NCBI RefSeq assembly: GCF_000003815.2 | Contig: NC_049992.1 | Span: 13,555,105 to 13,619,104, forward strand | Direction: 5' to 3' | Length of the DNA stretch: 64,000 nucleotides | Origin: Branchiostoma floridae | Taxonomy: Eukaryota; Chordata; Leptocardii; Amphioxiformes; Branchiostomatidae | Shown: in pieces, positions 1 through 39,641 of the stretch | Position numbering within the stretch: the first letter of the stretch is position 1 | How the letters are laid out: each line of letters starts with the position of its first letter | Position numbers and translations under genes: made by a program | The notes under the pieces: model-generated | Seen by the model: only the letters and a program-made list of their open reading frames with translations | The model's database searches: none | What the model was told of the DNA's origin: nothing

Positions 1-497
1 TAACAGATCTTAGTTCTCCTAATTCGTTTGTCGCAAACACCGCTGCCATTGTGTGAAGAGGCAACACCTTCCATGGATATGAAAATGTGTATTGTTGTGA
101 CTTCCTCGTCTCCCTTTTCTCGGCGCCTTACTACAACAAACAAATCCCTGAAACATACGAAAACCCGAGAACAACAAGGAAATAATGCTTATCCTATTAT
201 CTCTCCTACCATTTCTTCTTACCCAGTAGTTTGCTTGTTTCTATGAAATCGCGTATTTGATGCTTATTAGCAAAATAGCTTTGCCGTGAAGATAAAATTA
301 TGAATTGTATGAATGAAAACGGGAGGGTGTCTCAGTTGTAATCTTTATCGTTTGGTTCTACGGATTTCCGACGTAATATAAGATCTGTAAGTTTAGCTGA
401 GAAAGATTTGAACTGCTCGGCGACCACGAGACTTGGGTAGTTTGTTCCGTTCCTCTCTCACCACAAAACTCGATGGCATTATTCTTCGTGCTACCAG
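1..497 (+). other. Intron 1 or 5' flank of Pax3/7 copy 1
   Basis: No coding exon is visible. It ends in a usable splice acceptor (pyrimidine-rich stretch, then CTACCAG) directly before the paired-domain exon. In the downstream copy the start-codon exon lies about 570 bp upstream of the equivalent acceptor; no such exon is seen here, so the first exon of copy 1 probably lies before the window. Confidence 0.6.
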
Positions 498-14407
<13,910 letters not shown>

Positions 14408-15530
14408 AGCCTCAACAATCACCGGGCTTTAAGAAGACACCGGCAAAGGCGGAAAAGAAGGCAGAAGAGAGTTCATTTGAAAAACAACAACAACAACAAC
14501 AACAGCATCAAAATATTCATTAAAAAAACGAGTGACATTCCAAAACGTTCACAATTGGTGTAGAGAGTAAGAGGATGAGTATACTGTTTGCCGAAAATGT
14601 ATCGTGGAACGATAAAAGCTTTAGTAGATATTGATATGATATCATCAAACACTTATGCAATACTAGGACCGTCAGCTAGTGTGACCTAGGTAGACACCTA
14701 TACAACTGTACATTACAAGCATAGATGATAATCGTACGTTTATAAATGATATGCAGCAAACATAGTCCCGCCAAATCTGTGTGTGTATCGTAGGTCAGTA
14801 AAGTGTGAAGTGTATAGTGACATAGATATTGATTCTATTCTAAATGTGTGCGACTTTGGCTTCAAGTCTTCATTCCAGCCTGTCATCATTGAGATGTATC
14901 TTAAAGATATTGTTTTTTTAAACTCCATGTCATAAAGAAGAAAAAATGTAAAAAAATTATTCTAACTTTTGTTCTTAGTTTGGTTTTACTATAGTTTGGA
15001 TTGTGTGAATTATTCTACCAGTTATGCACGTTTCAGTAGTTTTTGTGTGTGTGACAAGCTATTTTCCTGTCTGTTTCCCGTGTTTAGGGGTACTTGAGTC
15101 AGATGACTGATGTGCCAAATTATCGCCCCTTGTACATAGGTTACGTGTAAATAGAGAGTAGCATAATACAGGTATTTATTTCGACCAGACCCAGTCCGAC
15201 ACTTGTATAGCGTCCGGCGCGTGGCGGGGTAGTGCTCCACAATTGTACAGTCTACCCATGTAAAATAACAGGTTGTATAAAGATGCTTCTATGGAAAATT
15301 GCTCGCAAAACAGCCAGTAGGAAGCGAAGGTACCAATTGTACGTCCTTAGCCGTGCTCCCCTCTGTTTAAGGTCGTGGGATAACAAGGCGTCGGCGCCAC
15401 GTTAATGGGTTAATGACAGCTGGTTAGCAACTGATACAAATCAGCAGGACAAACAGTTGAAGTTTTCCCATGTCTTTGTTACCTATGTACGGATGTTGTG
15501 TGCATTAAAGTTTGGGTCTCAACTATGACG
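14408..15530 (+). other. Probable 3' UTR of Pax3/7 copy 1
   Basis: AT-rich sequence after the stop codon, with a CAA triplet run near 14,488-14,505. The first good polyadenylation hexamer is ATTAAA at 15504-15509, followed by a T/G-rich stretch. The UTR end is inferred. Confidence 0.5.
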
Positions 15531-16559
15531 ATTATGTGTGATGCTAGCTTTTCTTACATCAAATATACTTTATCTTATCTTCCATAGAGATAAGTGTGAA
15601 CCAGACTTGAACAAACATGTGTCCTAGCTAAAACTCCCCTTCCTAGGTGAAAAGATTATACTAATCCATTACCTGATGACCCAACGTTCTGACTTTAATC
15701 AGTTTCTTGTCTTCATCATAGTAACACCTGTTTGATTGGGCCAGCTTTTCTCGTAGCATTTTGGCCACAGCGGTGCGTGCAAGTTCATGATCACCGTCAG
15801 CAATTTTTCTGTTTCGATAAAAGTTGGTATGAGCTTGTTGAAGATGCAACTTTACATTCTAGTTGGCGATGCTTCCATATTGGCAGTGCTGTTAAGACTC
15901 CATTTGTGAATTCCAATTTCAAAACAAAACTTTCCGTCCCGTTTCAAGCGTATATCCCTCTTTTAGACGTGTAACATGAAAGCACCCTTCCCACACGTTA
16001 ACAATTTACGGTATTCTTAATGTATGTCCGAGTGTCACATATAATGTTAGATAGATGTGCCCACACAGTATGATAGTCTATAGCCTTCCTTACGCATGAC
16101 GTACAAGTTTACAGTCACTTCTACCACCCTGGGTAGTGATGGATATGTCAAAACTGCACGGGGGAGCAGAAATATTAATTGGGAAGTCAGAATTCTGGCT
16201 ATCAGTAATAAAGCAAAACCACTGTGGGTTCTGTACTGTAGTTAAGGGCTGTGTTTATCGGCTTAGGGACTCAGGGGTGCCTTTCTGCAGCAAGCAGTGT
16301 CTAGGACGAAACTTAGACCTCTCCTCAGTGAAATGGGGAAGCAAATCGAATTTTTAAAGAACAAGACAGCGCATGACGAAGACACGATTAGCGCCGTAAG
16401 GAAAACGGCATACTTCTGTAATTCTGATTGGAGCGGCGAGTGAAAGGTTTCCTGCAACTCTTTGTTAAAAATTTGTCATGGCAAATTTGGAATACTATCA
16501 GTTTGAATGCAGAAGTCTTTCGCTTCCTAAAGACCGAACGCAAAGCGCAATCCGCTAAA

Positions 16560-17060
16560 TTCTACATGTAGGGAGACGGGAGCGGGCTGGAAGCTCCCAG
16601 CGCAGGCAACAAGGCTCGCAGGAGGCCCGATGGCGGCTGGTACGAGCTCCCCGGTGCGTTTATTGCAGTGATGACGGAATGCCGGTCCCTCTTGTCCCGG
16701 GAACGCCGCCGATACCGGTATGCCCTTGCACTTGACTGATGTCGTCTCTGGGAATATGCCAGCCTGCCGGCGACGGCGCGCTAAACTGTTCAGGGAACAG
16801 ACACGGGCCGAGCCACCGATCAGTCATCCCGAGAACACGACGCGAACGGCGCCCGAGGCGACACGACAGCCACACGGCATGTCCCGGGACCCTGGAGGGT
16901 TGGCAGGGGGGCAGGGATGTCGGAAATGGCGAGCAATGCTTGCGTGATCGGGAGAAATGTGAGGCTTTCAATCTGGTCTCGTTCACACGTCCCCTCAGGC
17001 AACGTCGCCAGGCCAGGCGACAAGTGACGCATGTCTGCCCCTCCAACAACACCGGTGCTG
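16560..17060. other. GC-rich, CpG-containing island between paralogs
   Basis: About 500 bp much richer in G+C and CG dinucleotides than its AT-rich surroundings. Long open frames occur on both strands, as expected from low stop density, with no family resemblance or splice-site framing. It could be an enhancer or CpG island, an unmodelled exon, or a decayed gene fragment. Confidence 0.4.
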
Positions 17061-17954
17061 AAACTGGGAAACAGGAAAAGGTAAGGTGGAGCAGGAAGTC
17101 ACCTCATACAGCTATAGAGTGAATTCTAAACGCAACAAATATGATATATTGTACATCAACTTGAGGCCAGCACAGGTGAATAAAGACTGACTGTAACTTA
17201 ACCGTTAACGAGGCTCAAGCTCATTTGCTTATTCTATGCAAGGATTTGAAGTTAATAACCTTGCAGTCTTTTCCTTTCTTATCACCATCCTCTGAATGTT
17301 TTCACTTTACTTCGAAATGACTTTCCTACTTTCCTACAACGACGCATTGAGTCTATCTGTAGATGTTCTCAATTCGGGAAAACTATTCTGATGAACTTTG
17401 CACAGATGTAGCAATTAGGGGAGTGATTCTGTTTCACAAATTTGCTTATAGAATGTCTATCCTTCTCAGCAGGTAACCAAACAGTGTTAAAGGGAAGCCC
17501 TGTTAGTAAAATACTGTCCCGAGACAGTCACTACATGATGGTACTCAGTTCACAATGGGCAGGATAATTGTAATTAGTATTTCTACAGTGGTGCACAAAG
17601 AAACGTCACAAGTGGTGTCTGTGGAACACTCAGGTCTTGTAAACAAGCTAAACAGGGGACCAACACGTTTGTTAATCCCTTCTGTTGTACCGGTAAGCCA
17701 CAAGAACACTCCATAACAAGTTTGTAAAGCTCGAACAGGCCCTCTTCTTCCAGTTGGTTAGGTTTTGTTGACCCGTGTCCGGAACCTATCAGAGTCCTAA
17801 ACGGTAGAACATGCGTCAAACACTGTACAAGTTGTTGACAATTCTGTGGAGCAACCATGGGTACAGCGGTACCACTGTCCAGTGTACAGGTGTTTGTAAT
17901 GTGTGAGGAATGCGATAGCATATGGATAAAATGTTCAATATGGGTGACGCAGTA

Positions 17955-18147
17955 CTCTCCAAGCAGAGGTTCCGCTCCGACTGTTTTTGACGTCTTTTTA
18001 GGCGTTTTTGTCGGCCGTCTATTTTGTACCGTTTTGTACCATTTTCTTTCTATTCTGTATCGGTTCTTTATGTCACAAAATAGAAAGACCGACAAAAACG
18101 TCTAAAACAGGTCAAAAATGGCCGGAGCCGAATATCTGCTTGGAGTG
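17955..18147. mobile_element. Foldback MITE with about 65-bp terminal inverted repeats
   Basis: The left arm runs CTCTCCAAGCAGAGGTTCCG then CTCCG..TTTTTGACG..GGCGTTTTTGTCGG. The right arm is its reverse complement: CCGACAAAAACGTC..TCAAAAATGGCCGGAGCCG..CTGCTTGGAG. A TA dinucleotide flanks both ends, suggesting a TA target duplication (Tc1/mariner type). Nearly the whole element is inverted repeat and it codes for nothing. Confidence 0.85.
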
Positions 18148-20176
18148 TAGGACACAGTACCTCAGAAACTGAGTTGCATGATAAAGTTTGAAATATTGTA
18201 CGAACCGGGGCTTCTGTGTAACGACAGTAAAACTCTGTGAAGATTTGTGTTGTGAGGTAACGTTATGACATGAAGCAAGAAAACATCGACATCCGGATAT
18301 CCAGAATAGTCAAGAGCGCCTGTTTTAACGTAACTCATATTTTTGCATTCTTTGAAACATGAAGACTAATTTGACTACATCATTCATCTTGGTGCGGTAC
18401 TGTGGCTATATCTTATTCAAGACTTCTTGCGACTCGCAGAAGAACACGATTCTTTTGAAAAAGTGTTCTTTCAATGTGATGTAGAAAAGGTATGCTAGGT
18501 TTCAGACGCGAGTAGCGAGCACAGGCCATAATTTTCCCGCCCTATCGCGCTCATTCTAACGAGACAGTAATCGCCGTGGTGAAAGACGTGAAAAACGGTT
18601 GCGAGCAGCCACTGGCTGGCGGCGCGCAGATAACTTGCATTAGGCGACCCTCATGTCACCAACGGCGACAATTGGAGACTTTCCGGGTGCGAGATAGGCG
18701 CGATATCCTCGGCGGATGCGTAGTTACTGTCGGGTTAATCGTTACGCTGTTCTTTAGCGAGATGATTGTGGGAATAAGGTGGCAGAGTGTGGGGGGTGAT
18801 AAGTAGTGACGGATTGGAACAGCCGGTGTTGGGTGTAAACCTGAGGTGTGCTGATCTCCGTAACTGTCGGGACGGGGACGGATAGAGCTGTAGTGTTCGG
18901 CAGGTGGGAAGGTGTGGGGAGATAGCCGGGGATCACGGGACACGAAGAGAACCGTGAAGGATCGTCAAGCGCGTCCTGAGAGTGCTCTGAAGAACTGGTG
19001 TAGGAAACTGGAAATCCGATGGAAATGGATTTCTGCGAAAACGGATTTAGTAAGAATGATTTACGTGAAGATTCCACACTATTCCAATACGCTGAAATTC
19101 ATTTTCCACGTACGAACACACAATCTACCTTGTCAACAACGCGACACAGAGCGCAACTCCCTTGTACTTGTAAAGGACTAATTTTATTGACCGAAGCAAA
19201 ACATATAACATATTGCTTCCATAAGAATATCGTTGAGAAGGCAGCGGTAAAAGGTCATTCGGCGAAAGAGATAACTAAATGCACGATCAAAAGTGTATGA
19301 ATATGAGTAGAGTGCATTAAAGTAGAGAAGTTTCAGTCAAAAAGGAATTGTGAATGCCCACTGACTGACTGACTATTCCAAGTTACCCATGTTACATCAC
19401 TATCAAATGTAGAAATACACTACCCTGTTTAATGACGCTACATAGGCAACATGAGCTTGCTCGACATCTTGTTTGTGAAAACTTATTATGTCCATATGCT
19501 ATATCCTATATGATAACGTTTTACCCAATGTGGAAGACATATTGTTTTAGCTCGCCATGGTGTTTTCTTCTTCTCCTATGACGAAGAAAGACAAAACAAA
19601 AATAGTAAAGACCATACTGTTGTTGACCCTTAAGATTAAGGTAAAACCAAACAATATCCAAACCACACTTTAACAGGCTCTTCTTTAAAAAACAAACAAA
19701 CACAAAACAAGTAGATGTGGGGTAGTAATAATGCGGTTAACCCGTTTCTATATATGGCCATATCACATCTATTTCACAAATATGAACCGAAAAAAATTGA
19801 TTTTGTCAAGAACGATTGCACATATTTCACTGTATGCCAAAAGCTAACAAAACATAGTTTTTATGGCAGTGATTCGATGATTGTCTCCAGTTGCATAATT
19901 TGCTCAGTAAGTAGATATAAGTTCTTTTTTACTCGCACGCAATATTATAGGGTGAGCCTAATGGCATAGAATCAGACGTAAAAGGTATGATGTAAGTCTT
20001 CTACTCGTATGTGTACAATAAAGTAAACAAAGCATTTGACTTGACAAGAGACGAAGCTATTAGACATATATAAATTTAGTATGCATTGTATTGTCTCTCA
20101 CTCTCAGCGAGACACAACAGTTGCATCTTTTCTTTGATAAACAAAAACGCGCACAACCACACACATTTATACATGA

Positions 20177-20248
20177 CGTATATATATATATACTCTCTCT
20201 CTCTCTCTCTCTACATGACGTATATATATATATATATACAGTATATAT

Positions 20249-20280
<32 letters not shown>

Positions 20281-20310
20281 CAGACAGACAGACTGACAGA
20301 CAGAGACAAA
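20177..20310. repeat. Compound microsatellite (TA)n(CT)n / (TA)n(GA)n(GACA)n
   Basis: ACATGACG followed by a TA run occurs twice, the first leading into a CT run and the second into a GA run and then GACA repeats. The CT and GA runs are complementary across the TA tracts, so the array can fold into a long hairpin. Open frames across it are repeat artefacts. Confidence 0.95.
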
Positions 20311-20455
20311 GAGACAGAGATCCGATAGAGAGAATAGGATAATAGTGCTGCATACGTAGGGAATAAAGAAAGTGTAATATCTTAAACGGACTATAAAGGA
20401 CCTTTGAGTCTCGGCGTTTGTACAGTAATAGTAACATGGGTTGACATGGTTGATT

Positions 20456-20530
20456 TTGGTTTGGTTTGGTTTGGTTTATTTAGATCTCCATTAGTGAAAT
20501 ACACTAGTCTTCCTGGAGTCCACATTAAAA
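20456..20530 (-). mobile_element. Retroelement 3'-end-like fragment with (CCAAA)n tail
   Basis: On the minus strand the sequence reads GACTCCAGGAAGACTAGTGT, then TTCACTAATGGAGATCTAAATAAA and several CCAAA units. An ATTAGTGAAATACACTAGT hairpin before a short tandem tail looks like the 3' end of a non-LTR retrotransposon. The upstream limit is not clear and may extend past 21,000 on the plus map. Confidence 0.45.
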
Positions 20531-20985
20531 CAATACAGAAATAATTGCAACAGAAATGTACAAATTATACAAATTATAACTTTGAAATAACAGAAAGCAA
20601 ACATATGGTAAACTGAAAAACAGTGATTTGCATACGTGAAGTAAAATAAAATAAATCAACTTAGTTCTTATATATACAACAAAATGTCCAATTGAATTAA
20701 CAGAAACTTGGTAATATCAACTCAAAAACGGAGTGGGAGAGGTCGGAGGTCGAGCAAAATCATAGTAAATCAAATACAATTTGAACTGAAGTACAAGTTG
20801 AAACAAACAGTATTTGAAAGCATATAAATCATATAGCAAAAATAATAATAATAATAGTTATCGATACATCATGAATAAAACAAAACATAATTGGAGCCGG
20901 CGAGAGATGGGTTTCATTTTTTACAATGTGCACAAGTACGAACAAGCATCACTCTGTTCTTCTCCAGGGCAGTGGTGACCTATGA

Positions 20986-21117
20986 CCTAAGGATGATTGA
21001 CAGGTCCTCTGTCATGTCAGACATGCGCAGCAGGTACTTCAGGTGATGACTTCTGCAGATGTTCAGACGGAACATCTTCATTTCCGGAGAGAGATATATG
21101 AACACACCTTGTGGTCG
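20986..21117 (-). other. Short minus-strand open segment ending TAG, possible gene or retroelement remnant
   Basis: Reading the minus strand from about 21,117, a frame of 43 codons passes through MFRLNICRSHHLKYLLRMSD and ends with a stop near 20,987. Base composition is less AT-rich than the flanks. No family is recognised. It lies upstream, in the same orientation, of the retroelement-like tail at 20,456-20,530 and may belong to it. Confidence 0.2.
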
Positions 21118-23159
21118 TTATGTCTTATCAAAAACACATGTTGTGTCTTTTGCTTCTGCAATTTTACATCTGTAAACATTATTGTTCAGTGTTGTTTTCT
21201 GCAAACTACCTGTTAGATTGTAATACAAGGATCGGAAAACCTGATATTTGTGATGGAAGATGAATGATTCTCTGAATTTGATGAACTTGAAATTATTGTG
21301 TATATCCATGAAAACGTCTTCATTTATACATTAAAATTTCATATCTAGTCGTATTCTGACTATCATAATTATAAAGTCAAAGTCATAAGAAAATGAAGAT
21401 CTGTATAATCATTAATTAAAACGTACTTTCTATTCATTGTGCATGGAAGCAAGAATCTCTATTTCAACATAGGACGGCGTTTGGAATATTGTTCAATGCT
21501 GCCGACAAAAATTCCTTTACTCGCGGGTTAACCGTGAATGGACAAAGGCTTTGTCCACAAGAGGAGTGCGCCTTCAGACGGACAACAAACTGTTTAGCAT
21601 TTATAGAGTTGAATCAGTGTAGAGTCATTGTCTCCATCAACACCGGCTGCAGAACATAATTCCATCAAAGTAAGGACATATTGTTCCCACAGACGTGTAT
21701 TGTGCGCGCTATAATAGGATAAACCCCTTTACCCGCTCAATACACCTGCATATATTTGTCGGGGCCGATTCAGGGATTGTGACGTGCCCCTCCCGGAAAC
21801 ATTGTGTGGGTCAGGGGGAAAAGATGGATGTCCTGAGTAGATACAACTGCAGCTCGCGCCCCGCTGGGCAGACCCTTCAGGGAGGAGCGGTGGACAGTAT
21901 AGCATTACCGCGCCCTGCTGCGCGCACAATTGGCAACCAAGCCTTTCCCAAAACGCCAGGAGAAAAGACACCATTGTCCGCGTCTGACAGGTTCGCTGCT
22001 GAAAATGTATGAGTTTTCGTTCCAAGATGGCAAGAGCACCCTTTTCGCGTTAATCCAGAAAAGATGTTTATGCATCGAAATTCCAGAAGAAACGCCATTG
22101 TTGGCATTGCCCTTTCAAAATGTTTCGGCAGGTTTTATCTCAGGACTTGTAGCAGTAGCTGGCGTTACGCAAATGGGATGTATCACCGGAGGAGGTAACA
22201 AATATTTTGACTTATGTGATTCCGATTCAAACAAACAAAACGTATCCTCAAAGTACATAAACAACTCCGGGTCAGATCCTTGCTGTGGTGAGTTAAAAAG
22301 ACATTGACCCAAGAGAGACCCCGTGTGCTGTACAGAAAGCATCCATTCCTAGTCGGGACGGACAGTTCTTAGGTTTCCTTTTATCAGACGTCGTAAAGGC
22401 GGATTTATGGGACCATCAGTGTCTTTGCAATCTCCTCTAAAATCAGACAAAACACCGCCCTGGGAGAAATCATATTCACTGGTAGTCAAGAAGTTTATTC
22501 CCGTTAGAAATACGGCTGTAGAGAGCATAATGGAGAGATTCACCTCGATGAGCAGCGGAGGATGATATTCAAGATGGCTACCGAGATGGCGGGCTCTCTT
22601 CTGAAGAATCCCTACAAAGTGTAATCTTTAGGTGCCAAGGGGCCCACCTCCGCAAGGGAAACCATGAAAAGGAACCGAGCAAAATGCCAAGTCTCGGATT
22701 TCTGAGATTGGCCCTCAACACAACAGATGTGGACCTGATGTTGACGTTCCCTTTTATGTACGAGTGTAGACAGGAATAGCAGGTCTTCTCCCCAAACGAG
22801 TTATGAGTAAACGCTATCCTGTGTGTCTATGATGACATACGGCTAGTGATAACGTAAAATGGCTTGTATGGGAGATGTGCTCTATAGAAAACTAGATGCC
22901 CTCCTACTAACTGTCGCTCCACAATTTGTCAAGTCCAATCGGTATTTACAAGATAGCAGGATATGCGATGGCTATGCTACGTTTTCAATGGCATGGTATT
23001 GCGTTCACTGAACACTTGTTAATGTTTATCAGGGTATGACTATGAGATTCGTTGCCAAAATGAAGCAGCCTCAAATTGGCTGCACATACAACGATGTTTA
23101 TATATTATATGACACAAACCATGAACTAGCTTTTTGCTCTACTACGTGTTTCGTACCAT

Positions 23160-23345
23160 GTCTATACAAGGAGCTTTTAAAGCTCCTTGGTCTATGTAAT
23201 GATTAATGAATTTATTAGGACTTAAATGATGTAACCTGCATCACTGTTGTATTTTATCTGGCTTTTACCTCTTTTCTATTAATAACCTCAATGAAAATCG
23301 ACCTGCAGGCCGATTTGAGCTTTCATGAACAAATACAAACAAACA
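23160..23345 (+). mobile_element. SINE/retroelement-like tail with hairpins and A-rich end
   Basis: Begins with palindrome CAAGGAGCTTTTAAAGCTCCTTG and ends with a hairpin, AAATCGACCTGCAGGCCGATTT, followed by TTTCATGAACAAATA and CAAACAAAC. A hairpin just before an A-rich tail suggests a retroposed element. Assignment rests on structure alone. Confidence 0.35.
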
Positions 23346-24447
23346 AAACGTAATAGACAATAAAGAAGCCCTCTTACACCAAGCCAAGAGAACCTTCCGC
23401 CGCTAATAAACAAAAACAACAGATTTTATTGAATACACAAGTAATCACTGTAATGACACCTAAATGCATTAGCATTGTTTCAGAACAAGGTGTTAAAGAC
23501 GGATCTGACACCGTCCGCCGCCAATCGGAAAACATAAAACAAAAGACCCGGTAATGTAATTCTCCGTTAATCTGATCTATTTTTCCGTGATTATGGCGGT
23601 ACGGGAGAGCTCTGAAACCTCAGTGTTTACTTTTCCCAAAGGAACTGGGGCTCACGTTGTTCTAGTGGTGGGAGAGAGTTCTCAGCGGGGACAGTCGTTT
23701 ATCATCGTCAAGAGAATCATCTTCCCTGCAAACACTGTGTTTATCTAAAGTCTTTATTGTCAGTTTATGATGTTACCATATGTTGGAGAATATTCCTCGG
23801 TAGTTATGACCAGGGCTGTATGAAACTGGTTAGTACGTTGAGTAGAGTGCCAACATTTCCGTATCTAAGGTGTATTCTGTATTTGTTTGAGCTTGGTCTA
23901 AAGCAATTTTCTCAGTATCTCTGAAAAGTTTCAATAACATTTTAGATCTTCCTGAAATAAAATTGTGTCTCATCTAACCACGGACTCACAGTCTACTCTA
24001 GTCTTGGGTTAGGTTACATTTACCGTCACATGGGTATTTGTGTGTATCGTAAAATATACTGTAGTGAATTTCTGACTCAAGTGAAATCAATAACGAATAT
24101 AGCTGAAGACATCGGACACTGTAACATGCTCTTCCCAAACGTCGTTACTCGGTGATTTTCCGACCCGTTGGGGAGTCCTTCACACAAGGTGGGGAAAAAA
24201 GTCGCATTTTTTCCGCCGTACTCACAAATTTCTCGCCAGGGTCTTGGCGACAATACAACTATTCTAGTAAACATAGAAAAGGTGGGGATGAGACAGTGCC
24301 CAATTTTTACGCCCGCTGTGACCCCACAGTCCCTAAATCTGCAGAGAACAGCCCCTCCCCCTGTCACACCAACCCGCCTGCCAACTTCCCGTGTCCACGG
24401 TGTCGTTCTCAACGGGACACCTCGGCCAAAATGCCCGCGAAAAACAA

Positions 24448-24493
24448 CCAATGAAAGATTACCATAATGACGTCAGATTTACTTCTATCCAAT
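24448..24493 (+). promoter_or_regulatory. CCAAT - CRE - CCAAT cluster upstream of Pax3/7 copy 2
   Basis: CCAAT at 24448-24452, a full palindromic TGACGTCA at 24468-24475 (CREB/ATF site) and CCAAT at 24489-24493 lie 200-250 bp upstream of the start codon at 24695. No TATA box is seen. This is a likely TATA-less promoter core; the transcription start is not visible. Confidence 0.5.
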
Positions 24494-24694
24494 CAGATGC
24501 CACCGTCGGCAGAGGGGCATGGACTAATCAGCATTGTAAATCAGTTGGAGAGAACTTCAGACGGGGTCACTGCTCCCCCGCAGGCACCAAAACAGAGCGG
24601 AGCACAGAACGACTGAGCACACACGTCCGTCCCGGGACAACGCCGAAGGACCGTTACTCCACTAGACGACGTGCTGATTCCAAAGTTTCCAACC

Positions 24695-39641
<14,947 letters not shown>

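Larger units (their letters stand above)
15531..24440. other. Spacer between the two Pax3/7 copies
   Basis: About 9 kb without a recognisable gene. Contents listed separately: GC-rich island 16,560-17,060, foldback element 17,955-18,147, microsatellite 20,177-20,310, retroelement-like tails at 20,456-20,530 and 23,160-23,345. A GC-richer stretch also lies at 18,480-18,960. The remainder is AT-rich and shows no signal I can read. Confidence 0.6.

Noticed and set aside
473-497. ATG in frame with the paired domain of Pax3/7 copy 1
   Set aside because: It lies inside the presumed intron tract just before a good acceptor; copy 2 uses a separate start exon spliced to the same position. Kept only as an alternative.
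16660-17122. Overlapping open frames of 127-130 codons on both strands
   Set aside because: High GC lowers stop frequency on both strands; no conserved motif, splice signals or start context.
20060-20437. Ser/Leu- and Arg/Glu-rich open frames
   Set aside because: Direct translations of the CT/GA and TA microsatellite.
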